Notes under the pieces: model-generated | Databases searched by the model: none | What the model was told of the DNA's origin: nothing | What the model saw: the letters and a program-made list of their open reading frames with translations, nothing else | NCBI RefSeq assembly: GCF_003201865.1 | Contig: NZ_QJJJ01000014.1 | Coordinates: 41,982 to 105,981, forward strand | Source of the DNA: Methylobacterium sp. B4 | GTDB taxonomy: Bacteria; Pseudomonadota; Alphaproteobacteria; Rhizobiales; Beijerinckiaceae | Direction of reading: 5' to 3' | DNA: 64,000 bases | In this document: in pieces, positions 34,238 through 42,053 of the stretch | Layout: each line of letters opens with the position of its first letter | Numbering within the stretch: position 1 is the first letter of the stretch | Translations under genes and position numbers: made by a program

Positions 34238-35422
34238 ATGTCCCAACCCGACTCTGCCCTCCCCGTCCCGACCCCGCCGCCCGATCTGCGCTATCCCACC
34301 CTGTGGGCGTTGACGCTCAGCGCCGCCCTGATCGGCCTCGTCGCCCTGCCCCGGCGGCAGGGAATGCCGATCTCTGCCGGGTCGGGTCGGCCCGCGAAGG
34401 GTGACGGGGCGGGCGGCGACGGCGCGCGCCGGGAATCGCCTTCGCACGAGGGCGGCGACGCCCATCGCGTCGCGCAGACGGAGCGGCATCGCGGCCGGGC
34501 CGCGGACTCGCCGACCGAAATGCCGGCGGCGGGCTGGAAGGACATCCTCAAGCGCACCTACGCGGATATCGGCGAGAACCGACTCACTCTCGTCTCGGCG
34601 GGGGTGACCTTTTTCGTGCTGCTCGCGATCTTCCCGGCCATCGCGGCGCTCGTCTCGGTCTACGGGCTGATCGCCGACGTCTCGACCATCAACCAGCAGA
34701 TCGAAGCCTTGCGCGGCGTGCTGCCCCCGGGCGGCGTCGACATCGTCGCCGAGCAGGTGAAGCGGCTCACAGAGAAGGGCGACACCACCCTCGGCCTCAC
34801 GGCGCTGTTCGGCATCGTTCTGTCGGTCTGGAGCGCCAACGGCGGCGTCAAGCACGTCTTCGATGCGCTCAACCTCGTCTACGGCGAGCGCGAACGCCGG
34901 GGCTTCTTCAAGCTCAACCTGGTCTCGCTGGCCTTCACGGCGGGCGCCCTGCTCTTCGTGGTGTTGGCTCTGGTCGGCATCGTCGCGGTGCCGGTGGCGA
35001 TCCAGACCCTCGGCCTCTCGGCGGATGCGTGGTGGCTCGCGCTGCTGCGCTGGCCCATCCTGTTCGTGATCGTGATCGTGATGCTGGCGGTGCTCTACCG
35101 CTACGGCCCGAGCCGGGACGCGCCGCGCTGGCGCTGGGTGACGCCGGGGGGCAGCGTCGCCGCCTTCCTGTGGCTGGCCGGTTCGCTGCTGTTCTCTTGG
35201 TACGTCTCGAACTTCGGCAGCTACGACAAGACCTACGGCTCGCTCGGCGCGGCCATCGGCTTCATGACCTGGATCTGGCTCTCGACCACGATCGTGCTGC
35301 TCGGCGCCCAGCTGAACGCCGAGACCGAGCACCAGACCGCCGAGGACACCACCGTGGGTCAACCGCAGCCGCTGGGCACCCGCGACGCCCGCATGGCCGA
35401 CACGGTGGGGGCCTCCGCCTGA
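34238..35422 (+). CDS. YihY/virulence factor BrkB family membrane protein
   Basis: The 394-residue product carries a YihY (formerly RNase BN) domain at about 100-370 with six membrane helices. Family landmarks are SAGVTFFVLLAIFPAIAALV, VWSANGGVKHVFDALNLVYG, and SWYVSNFGSYDKTYGSLGAA. It has an unusual 90-residue N-terminal extension holding one extra hydrophobic segment (LWALTLSAALIGLVALP) and a long Gly/Arg/His-rich linker. The family is not an RNase; its transport role is unresolved. It converges with the cupin gene at 25 bases. Confidence 0.88.
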   Translation: MSQPDSALPVPTPPPDLRYPTLWALTLSAALIGLVALPRRQGMPISAGSGRPAKGDGAGGDGARRESPSHEGGDAHRVAQTERHRGRAADSPTEMPAAGWKDILKRTYADIGENRLTLVSAGVTFFVLLAIFPAIAALVSVYGLIADVSTINQQIEALRGVLPPGGVDIVAEQVKRLTEKGDTTLGLTALFGIVLSVWSANGGVKHVFDALNLVYGERERRGFFKLNLVSLAFTAGALLFVVLALVGIVAVPVAIQTLGLSADAWWLALLRWPILFVIVIVMLAVLYRYGPSRDAPRWRWVTPGGSVAAFLWLAGSLLFSWYVSNFGSYDKTYGSLGAAIGFMTWIWLSTTIVLLGAQLNAETEHQTAEDTTVGQPQPLGTRDARMADTVGASA

Positions 35423-35447
35423 AGGCAGTGCCCCCCTCCCCTGCCGC

Positions 35448-35966
35448 TCAGTTCCTGGCCTTGCTCGGATCGTCGGCCGGATCGAGATAATCGACTCCGA
35501 ACGGGCCGCTGCCGTTGACCTGGAGGATGACGGGCTCGCCCGTCGTCCAGAGGGCGTGCGGCATCTTCTCGGGCAGGAAGACGAAGCCGCCGGCTCGCAA
35601 CTCGGCACCCTTCGACTTGTCGATCTTGGTGCCGTGCTGGTGGAAGATGGAGCCCGACAGGATCGTCAGCGTCTCCGCCTTCGAATGGGTATGGGGGGCG
35701 ATCACCGTATCGGCGGGGAAGCGGATCCGCAGCACGAACGGGCCGGGCTTCGCGGGATCGCCGGCGAGGGCGCTGATCTCCGTGCCCTTGGGCAGGTCGG
35801 GCGGCCCCTTCTCCCATTTGACGGCGGCGCCGTCCGGCAAGGTCACCGTGCCGGGACCATCGCCATGCGCCGCGCCCGCCGCCCGGGCAGCGGTGCCGGG
35901 TGCGGCGAAAGCAAGGGCGACCGTAAGGGTGAGTGCCGCGGCGCCCAGGCGTGAGGCGAGCTTCAT
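35448..35966 (-). CDS. Secreted cupin-domain protein
   Basis: The 172-residue product has a signal peptide (to about ARAAGAAHG) and one cupin-2 domain. The metal-binding motif 1 is PADTVIAPHTHSKAETLTIL (two His and one Glu), and motif 2 is RAGGFVFLPEKMPHALWT (one His). All four ligands needed for a metal site are present. Such periplasmic cupins can be dioxygenases or binding proteins; no substrate is evident from the neighbours. Confidence 0.85.
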   Translation of the reverse strand: MKLASRLGAAALTLTVALAFAAPGTAARAAGAAHGDGPGTVTLPDGAAVKWEKGPPDLPKGTEISALAGDPAKPGPFVLRIRFPADTVIAPHTHSKAETLTILSGSIFHQHGTKIDKSKGAELRAGGFVFLPEKMPHALWTTGEPVILQVNGSGPFGVDYLDPADDPSKARN

Positions 35967-36066
35967 GTCCGTCCCTCCCTTGGAGATCCGCATCCTACCG
36001 CGCCTGTCCGGGCGGTGAAAATCGACCTTCCGTTCGCCAGCGGATCTGAGCGGCACACAAAAGCGA

Positions 36067-36090
36067 ACGGCGGGGCTCGCGCCCCGCCGT
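36067..36090 (-). terminator. Rho-independent terminator after the glycine-zipper gene
   Basis: A perfect 10-bp stem (acggcggggc / gccccgccgt) with loop tcgc lies about 30 bases past the stop at 36119. On the minus strand it is followed by TCGCTTTTGT. Confidence 0.75.
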
Positions 36091-36118
36091 CCAGCCGTCC
36101 TCAGCGATGAAGCCGGTC

Positions 36119-36499
36119 TCAGTAGGCCGTGCGGCCGTAGCCGACCGGGCGCTCCTGATAGGCGGTGTAGCCGGCCGGGCGGCGGACCGAGCCCGTCACC
36201 ACGTCGTCGACCGCACCCGCGGTGCCGCCGACCACGCCGCCCACGACATTGCCCGCCGCGTTCACGGTACCGCCGACGATGGTGCCGGCCGCATTGACGG
36301 TGCCGCCGACCAGATTGCCCACGCCGCCGAGAAGGCCACCCCGCTCCCGCGGCGGGTCGATATGCGCGCCCCAGACGTTGAGCGTGCCGTCGCGGTTGTA
36401 GCTGGCGCTGTCGGAATAGACGCTCTGAGCGAGGCTCGGAGTCGCGGCGAGGCCGAGCGCCAGGGCGAGAGCTGCGGTGAGCTTGCTGCGGTTCGTCAT
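36119..36499 (-). CDS. Secreted glycine-rich repeat protein
   Basis: The 126-residue product has a signal peptide (cleavage after LAQS) and a central glycine-zipper-like repeat. The unit VGGTVNAAG appears twice, followed by degenerate copies (VVGGVVGGTAGA). The C-terminus is Tyr/Arg/Pro-rich (GYTAYQERPVGYGRTAY). Glycine zippers often insert into or pack in membranes. I do not recognise a function. It is monocistronic, with its own terminator and a 478-bp upstream region. Confidence 0.75.
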   Translation of the reverse strand: MTNRSKLTAALALALGLAATPSLAQSVYSDSASYNRDGTLNVWGAHIDPPRERGGLLGGVGNLVGGTVNAAGTIVGGTVNAAGNVVGGVVGGTAGAVDDVVTGSVRRPAGYTAYQERPVGYGRTAY

Positions 36500-36977
36500 G
36501 ATCGATCCTTTTTCCGATGAGCGAGCGGGGAAGCGGCAGCTCCGAGCCAGTCGTCCGGCCCAGTGCCGCAGCCGCTCTTCTTTCGATGGACCTGATCTGG
36601 AGCTGATCCTGCGCAGGACAACACACAGTTTGTCGCAGTGCAGCATCGATATATTTCGAAATGATCGATAGACGCTTGAATTTTGTTTCCGCGACATCGC
36701 GCGCGCCGCAAATCAGGCCGCCGCATCAACGGGTTTCCGACGCAGCGACACGCTCGACCCGTGCAGTGCAGCATCGCACATGCGGCCTGATTTCAGCGCC
36801 GCGTCGGGTCTTTTTCCCGCGCCATCACCGGCAAGCTGCGCCATGGAACGCGAAGAGAACCGGGGACCTGCGGCATTTCCCGGCGCCGGGGCAATGTCCC
36901 GGGTGGGCCAAAATGCTCTATGCATCGGCCCTGGCCCTGCCGAGGGCCTTCCGTGTTCGCCGATGGCTGTTCGACCG
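36500..36977. other. Intergenic region between the glycine-repeat gene and polA
   Basis: These 478 bases separate divergent genes and contain no convincing coding sequence. The segment 36590-36680 is AT-richer than its surroundings. A 14-base direct repeat, gcagtgcagcatcg, occurs at 36635-36648 and 36763-36776. Confidence 0.5.
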
Positions 36978-39900
36978 ATGACCGACGAGACGCAAGCGAA
37001 GCCGGCCGCTCCCGTGGGCGCCGAGGACCGGGTGATCCTCGTCGACGGCTCGTCCTTCATTTTTCGCGCATACTTCCAGTCGATCAATCAGGACCAGAAG
37101 TACAACACGCGTCCGAGCGACGGCCTGCCCACCGGCGCCGTGCGCCTGTTCTGCACCAAGATCGCCCAGTTCCTTCAGGACGGCGCGGCGGGCGTGAAGC
37201 CGACCCATCTCGGCATCGTCTTCGACAAGTCCGAGGGCTCGTTCCGCAAGGAGCTGTTCCCCGACTACAAGGGCCATCGCCCCGACGCGCCGGACGACCT
37301 CAAGCGCCAGATGCCGTTGATGCGCGACGCCGTGCGCGCCTTCGGCCTGCACGCGGTGGAGTTGGAACGCTACGAGGCGGACGACCTGATCGCGACCTAC
37401 GCGCGTCAGGCCGAGGCTCGGGGCGCCGAGGTCATCATCGTGTCCTCCGACAAGGACCTGATGCAGCTCGTCTCGGACAGAATCCGCTTCTACGACTTCG
37501 AGTCGGGCGCCAAGGGCAAGCCCGGCTACCGGCCCGAGCGCAACCTCGACCGCGAGGCGATCATCGCCAAATGGGAGGGCCTCACCCCGGAGCAGATCGG
37601 CGACGCGCTGGCGCTGATCGGCGACACCTCCGACAACGTGCCCGGCGTGCCCGGCATCGGCCTCAAGACGGCGGCCGCGCTCATCAAGGAATACGGAAGC
37701 CTGGAGCAACTTCTGGAGCGGGCGGCCGAGATCAAGCAGCCCAAGCGCCGGGAGATGCTGCTCGCCAACATCGACCAAGCGAAACTCTCGCGCCGCCTGG
37801 TGGCGCTCGAAGAGAGCGTGCCCGTCCCCGTGCCGCTCGACGAACTCGGCGTGCCGGAGCCCGATCCGCAGAAGCTCGTCGGCTTCCTCAAGGCGATGGA
37901 GTTCAACACCCTGACGCGGCGCATCGCGCAGATGCTCCATGTCGATCCCGAGGCGGTGAAGCCCGATCCGGCGCTGCTGCCGGGCGCGCAGCCCCACGCC
38001 TACACCAACGCGGCGGGCGGCAGCGACGCGGTGCCGTTCTTCGGCGACGCGGTGCCGGTCGATCCCGAGACCGCGGCGGCACCCGAGCGCACGGACGGCG
38101 CGGCGCCGCCGGAAGCCGGCGAGGCCGACCCCTTCGCCGATCTCGACCTGCCGGACGAGGCTCCGAAGAAGCGCGGCCCAAGCGAGCCGACGCCCTCGTC
38201 GCTGGTCGCCGCCCGCGCGGCGGAAGCCGTGAAGCCGTTCGACACGAGCGCCTACGAGACGATCTCCACGGTGGAGCAGCTGGAAGCCTGGATCGCCGAG
38301 AGCTACGAGGCTGGCGTCATCGCGGTCGATACCGAGACCGATGCGCTCGATGCGGCCAAGGCGGGCCTCGTCGGCGTCTCGCTCGCCACCGCGCCGGGTC
38401 GGGCGGCCTACATTCCGCTGGCCCACGTCAAGCCCGAGGTGAAGGGCGGCGACCTTTTCGGCGGAGGAGGCGCGGAGGCGGATGCCTCGGACATGCAGCC
38501 CGACCAAATCGATTTCGACACCGCACTGCGGCTGCTCAAGCCGCTGCTGGCCGATCCCGGCACGCTCAAGGTCGGCCAGAACCTGAAATACGACCTCTCC
38601 GTCTTGCGCCGCTACGGCCTCGACGTGACGCCCTTCGACGACACCATGCTGATCTCCTACGTGCTCGACGCCGGCAAAGGCGGGCACGGCATGGACGAAC
38701 TGGCCCGCCGCCATCTCGGCCACCAGCCGGTCACCTTCGCCGACGTGGCCGGCACCGGCCGCAACAAGGTCACCTTCGACCGTGTGGCGATCGACAAGGC
38801 GACGGCCTACGCGGCCGAGGACGCCGACGTCACCCTGCGCCTGTGGCGGATGATGAAGCCGCGCCTCGTCGCCGAGCGGCGGGTGACGGTCTACGAGACG
38901 CTGGAGCGCCCCCTGGTGCCGGTGCTGGCCCGGATGGAACGGGAGGGCATCCGCATCGACCGCGAGATGCTGAGCCGGCTCTCGGGCGACTTCTCGCAGA
39001 TCCTGGCCCGCCTCGAGGAGGAGATCCAGGAGGACGCGGGCGAGAAATTCCAGGTCTCGTCCCCGAAGCAGATCGGCGACGTGCTGTTCGGCAAGATGGG
39101 CCTGCCCGGCGCCAAGAAGACGCCGTCGGGCCAGTGGGCCACGCCCGCTACGCTGCTCGAAGAGCTGGCCCAGGCCGGCCACGACCTGCCGAAGAAGATC
39201 CTGAACTGGCGCCAGCTCTCCAAGCTGAAATCCACCTACACCGACTCGCTGCAGGTGCATGCGGACCGCGAGACCAACCGCATCCACACCTCCTTCGCGC
39301 TGGCCGCCACCACCACGGGCCGGCTCTCCTCCTCGGACCCGAACCTCCAGAACATTCCCGTGCGCACGGAGGAAGGCCGGCGCATCCGCCGGGCCTTCGT
39401 CGCCCCGCCCGGGCACAAGCTGATCTCGGCCGATTACAGTCAGATCGAGCTGCGCCTGCTCGCCCACATGGCCGACATCCCGCAGCTGCGCGAGGCCTTC
39501 GAGCAGGGGCTCGACATCCACGCGGCCACCGCCTCGGCGATGTTCGGCGTGGCGCTCGACCAGATGACCAGCGATCTGCGGCGCCGGGCCAAGACCATCA
39601 ATTTCGGCATCATCTACGGCATCTCGGCCTTCGGCCTGGCCGACCGGCTCGGCATCGGCCGGGAAGAGGCTTCCGCCTTCATCAAGCAGTATTTCGAGCG
39701 GTTTCCCGGCATCCGCGACTACATCGACACCACCAAGCGCTCCTGCCGCGAGAAGGGCTACGTCACCACCCTGTTCGGGCGCGTCTGCCACTACCCGCAG
39801 ATCCGCTCCAACAACCCGTCGGAGCGGGCGAGCGTGGAGCGCCAAGCCATCAACGCCCCGATCCAGGGCACCGCCGCCGACATCATCCGCCGGGCCATGG

Positions 39901-40118
39901 TGCGGATGGAGGATGCGCTCGCAGCAAAAAAGCTCACCGCGCGCATGCTGCTGCAGGTGCACGACGAACTCGTGTTCGAGGTGCCCGACGACGAGGTGGA
40001 GGCGACGATCCCCGTGATCTCGCACGTCATGGAAGAAGCCCCCGCCCCGGCTCTGACCCTGAGCGTTCCGCTGGTGGTGGAAGCGCGGGCGGCGGGGAAC
40101 TGGGAAGAGGCGCACTGA
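36978..40118 (+). CDS. polA: DNA polymerase I
   Basis: PolA fills gaps and removes RNA primers during replication and repair. The 1046-residue protein is full length, with a 5'-3' exonuclease domain (VILVDGSSFIFRAYFQS to about 300) and an Ala/Pro/Asp-rich linker longer than in E. coli. The 3'-5' exonuclease domain keeps its acidic residues (VIAVDTETDALDAAKAG, LKVGQNLKYDLSVL, YAAEDADVTLRL), so proofreading is likely intact. Polymerase motifs A (LISADYSQIELRLL), B (RRRAKTINFGIIYG) and C (LLQVHDELVFEV) are present. An in-frame ATG five codons upstream (36963) is an alternative start. Confidence 0.97.
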   Translation: MTDETQAKPAAPVGAEDRVILVDGSSFIFRAYFQSINQDQKYNTRPSDGLPTGAVRLFCTKIAQFLQDGAAGVKPTHLGIVFDKSEGSFRKELFPDYKGHRPDAPDDLKRQMPLMRDAVRAFGLHAVELERYEADDLIATYARQAEARGAEVIIVSSDKDLMQLVSDRIRFYDFESGAKGKPGYRPERNLDREAIIAKWEGLTPEQIGDALALIGDTSDNVPGVPGIGLKTAAALIKEYGSLEQLLERAAEIKQPKRREMLLANIDQAKLSRRLVALEESVPVPVPLDELGVPEPDPQKLVGFLKAMEFNTLTRRIAQMLHVDPEAVKPDPALLPGAQPHAYTNAAGGSDAVPFFGDAVPVDPETAAAPERTDGAAPPEAGEADPFADLDLPDEAPKKRGPSEPTPSSLVAARAAEAVKPFDTSAYETISTVEQLEAWIAESYEAGVIAVDTETDALDAAKAGLVGVSLATAPGRAAYIPLAHVKPEVKGGDLFGGGGAEADASDMQPDQIDFDTALRLLKPLLADPGTLKVGQNLKYDLSVLRRYGLDVTPFDDTMLISYVLDAGKGGHGMDELARRHLGHQPVTFADVAGTGRNKVTFDRVAIDKATAYAAEDADVTLRLWRMMKPRLVAERRVTVYETLERPLVPVLARMEREGIRIDREMLSRLSGDFSQILARLEEEIQEDAGEKFQVSSPKQIGDVLFGKMGLPGAKKTPSGQWATPATLLEELAQAGHDLPKKILNWRQLSKLKSTYTDSLQVHADRETNRIHTSFALAATTTGRLSSSDPNLQNIPVRTEEGRRIRRAFVAPPGHKLISADYSQIELRLLAHMADIPQLREAFEQGLDIHAATASAMFGVALDQMTSDLRRRAKTINFGIIYGISAFGLADRLGIGREEASAFIKQYFERFPGIRDYIDTTKRSCREKGYVTTLFGRVCHYPQIRSNNPSERASVERQAINAPIQGTAADIIRRAMVRMEDALAAKKLTARMLLQVHDELVFEVPDDEVEATIPVISHVMEEAPAPALTLSVPLVVEARAAGNWEEAH

Positions 40119-40266
40119 GCGGCGTTCGACGGCTCTGCGGGTACGGATTCGGCGTCGCGCTGCTGGACTTGCCCCGCCTGACGGCGCGCAACGACGGCGC
40201 AGGTTTTTCGCCACCCTCGCGCGGCGGAGCCGAAGCAATCCTGCGGTGCGAGTTGCCCGGATCGCT

Positions 40267-40285
40267 CGCGCCGCCGCCGATCGGC
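40267..40285. terminator. Possible hairpin between polA and arsR-type gene
   Basis: A 7-bp GC stem (cgcgccg / cggcgcg) with a 5-base loop lies between the convergent polA and ArsR genes. No T-run accompanies it. Confidence 0.3.
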
Positions 40286-40289
40286 GCGG

Positions 40290-40646
40290 CTACGCCCCTT
40301 CCGTCTTGCCCGCAGTCCCGCATCCCTGCGAGGCGTAGGCGCTCATGATCGCGCCGAGCAGGCCCGGAAAGCGGGCCTCCACCTCGGCGCAGCGCGAGTG
40401 GTTGCGCATCTCGACGCCCTGACGCTCGGACCTGATCAACCCGGCCTCGCGCAGCACCTTGAAGTGGCTCGACAGCGACGATTTCGGGATCACCCGGTCC
40501 CCGAGCGCGGAGAGGGACGCACAGGCTTGAACGCTGCCCGCGCCCGAGATCCGCGCAAAGATCGCCGCGCGGGACGGATCGGACAGCGCGTGCAGGATCG
40601 CTTCCGGGCGGACATCCTCAATCGCGGGGTGAACCAGTGGCCTCAT
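40290..40646 (-). CDS. ArsR-family transcriptional regulator
   Basis: The 118-residue winged-helix protein has the ArsR/SmtB layout: ILHALSDPSRAAIFARISGA (helix 1-2), then the recognition helix KSSLSSHFKVLREAGLIRSE and the wing RQGVEMRNHSR. Two cysteines (ACASLS and NHSRCAE) are not in the classical CVC metal box, so metal sensing is not evident. It is divergent from an SDR gene, with a candidate operator in the 107-bp gap, and probably represses that gene. Confidence 0.9.
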   Translation of the reverse strand: MRPLVHPAIEDVRPEAILHALSDPSRAAIFARISGAGSVQACASLSALGDRVIPKSSLSSHFKVLREAGLIRSERQGVEMRNHSRCAEVEARFPGLLGAIMSAYASQGCGTAGKTEGA

Positions 40647-40681
40647 CTTTCAAACATGTGGGGACTTGAAGCACACTCTAC

Positions 40682-40702
40682 TAGTTCCGAAATTCCGAAC
40701 TA
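40682..40702. promoter_or_regulatory. Candidate operator between ArsR regulator and SDR
   Basis: The 21-bp element has perfect 6-base inverted arms (tagttc / gaacta) and also a tandem ttccgaa repeat inside. Its place between the divergent regulator and dehydrogenase genes fits an ArsR-family binding site; this is inference from symmetry and location. Confidence 0.5.
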
Positions 40703-40753
40703 TGGGACCAAGGCAGCCATTCCGGTGCCGTCCCGGAGTCCAGGATAGCACAG

Positions 40754-41500
40754 ATGGCAAAGCTTGACGGGAAGGTCGCGGTGGTGACCGGCGCATCGAA
40801 GGGCATCGGCGCGGCCATCGCCAAGGCGTTGGCGCGGGACGGCGCGGCGGTTGTGGTGAACTACGCGTCGAGCCGGGCCGGCGCGGACGCCGTCGTCGAT
40901 ACGATCACTTCGGCCGGCGGCCGGGCCGTCGCGGTGCAGGGCGACGTTTCCAAGGCTGCGGAGGCGCGCGGACTGATCGAGGCGGCGGTGGCGCAGTTCG
41001 GCCGGCTGGACGTGCTGGTCAACAATTCCGGCATCTACGAATTCGCGTCCATCGAGGAGGTGACCGAGGAACATTACCGGCGCCTCTTCGACGTGAACGT
41101 GCTGGGTGTCCTGCTCACGACCCAGGCGGCGACTTCGCATCTCGGGGAAGGCGGCAGCATCATCAACATCTCGTCGGTCGCCGCCAGCGTGCAGCCGGTC
41201 GCCTCGGCGGTCTATAGCGGCACGAAAGGCGCCGTGAACGTCATTTCGGGCGTGCTGGCCAACGAGTTGGCCCCGCGCAAGATCCGGGTCAACGTGGTCA
41301 GCCCGGGCTACGTGGTGACCGAGGGCACCCACACGGCCGGCATCGCCGGCTCGGAGATGGAGGCCGGAATGGTCGCCCAAACCCCACTCGGCCGCGCCGG
41401 CCGGCCGGACGACATCGGCGGGGTCGTCGCCTTCCTCGCCTCCGACGAGGCCCGCTGGGTGACCGGGGAGGACATCAACGTCGGCGGCGGCGTGCGCTGA
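40754..41500 (+). CDS. SDR family NAD(P)-dependent oxidoreductase
   Basis: The 248-residue classical short-chain dehydrogenase has the cofactor motif VTGASKGIGAAIAKAL, the NNSG motif (VLVNNSGIYEF), the catalytic Ser in NISSVAAS, and the YxxxK pair in YSGTKGAVN. It ends in GEDINVGGGVR, typical of 3-oxoacyl-reductase/glucose-dehydrogenase-like members. Basic residues in the NYASSRAGAD loop after strand 2 hint at NADPH use. It is likely controlled by the divergent ArsR protein. Substrate is unknown. Confidence 0.92.
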   Translation: MAKLDGKVAVVTGASKGIGAAIAKALARDGAAVVVNYASSRAGADAVVDTITSAGGRAVAVQGDVSKAAEARGLIEAAVAQFGRLDVLVNNSGIYEFASIEEVTEEHYRRLFDVNVLGVLLTTQAATSHLGEGGSIINISSVAASVQPVASAVYSGTKGAVNVISGVLANELAPRKIRVNVVSPGYVVTEGTHTAGIAGSEMEAGMVAQTPLGRAGRPDDIGGVVAFLASDEARWVTGEDINVGGGVR

Positions 41501-41777
41501 CGCAGGCGCCCGATCGAAACGCGGAGACGTGCCTGGGGCGGGGGCGTTCCCCGCCTCGGTGAGAGGCCGCATTCGGTTCGGGGCGCGAGCGCTCCGGATC
41601 GCGGATCGCCGAAATGCAGGCGCACTTCGCTCTCGGCGGGTCCGGCGTTCCGTACTGTGCAGAATGATCGAGAGGCAGCAGAGGTCCGCCGCGCGCTTCG
41701 GCAGCAGACACGCGTCGCGCCGCATCGTTCCATGAACGATGCCAAACTGCTTCTGATTCAGAGCTAAGAAAGTATGA

Positions 41778-41853
41778 TGGTGGAGCCTAACGGGATCGAA
41801 CCGATGACCTCTTCCATGCCATGGAAGCGCTCTCCCAGCTGAGCTAAGGCCCC
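41778..41853 (-). tRNA. tRNA-Ala (GGC)
   Basis: The minus strand reads a complete 76-base tRNA: acceptor GGGGCCT, D-arm TAGCTCAGCTGGGAGAGC, anticodon arm CTTCC-ATGGCAT-GGAAG (anticodon GGC), T-arm with GGTTCGATC, and a genomically encoded CCA end. All four stems pair, and the G3-T70 wobble region matches alanine tRNAs. Confidence 0.95.
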
Positions 41854-42053
41854 ATCATTTTGGCCGTGACCGTCTCCGGTCTCTGGCGTCGGCGTCGGTG
41901 GTGTGTGCCGCGTCGATGGGCGGTTCTATAAGCGGAGGATCGGCGGGACTCAACCCCCTTTTCGCGGGGCGGTTCGACTTTTTGAGCCGCCTCGACATCC
42001 GGCTCCGGGCGCGTCATCGCGGCCGCCCGCGCGCGACGATCCGGGGCCGGAGC

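Noticed and set aside
36918..40238. Very long open frames overlapping polA on both strands (over 1100 codons each)
   Set aside because: They are out-of-register shadows of a clear DNA polymerase I gene; none shows a domain.
41501..41777. Short frames between the SDR gene and tRNA-Ala
   Set aside because: They have shadow composition and no ribosome-binding site; the gap seems non-coding.
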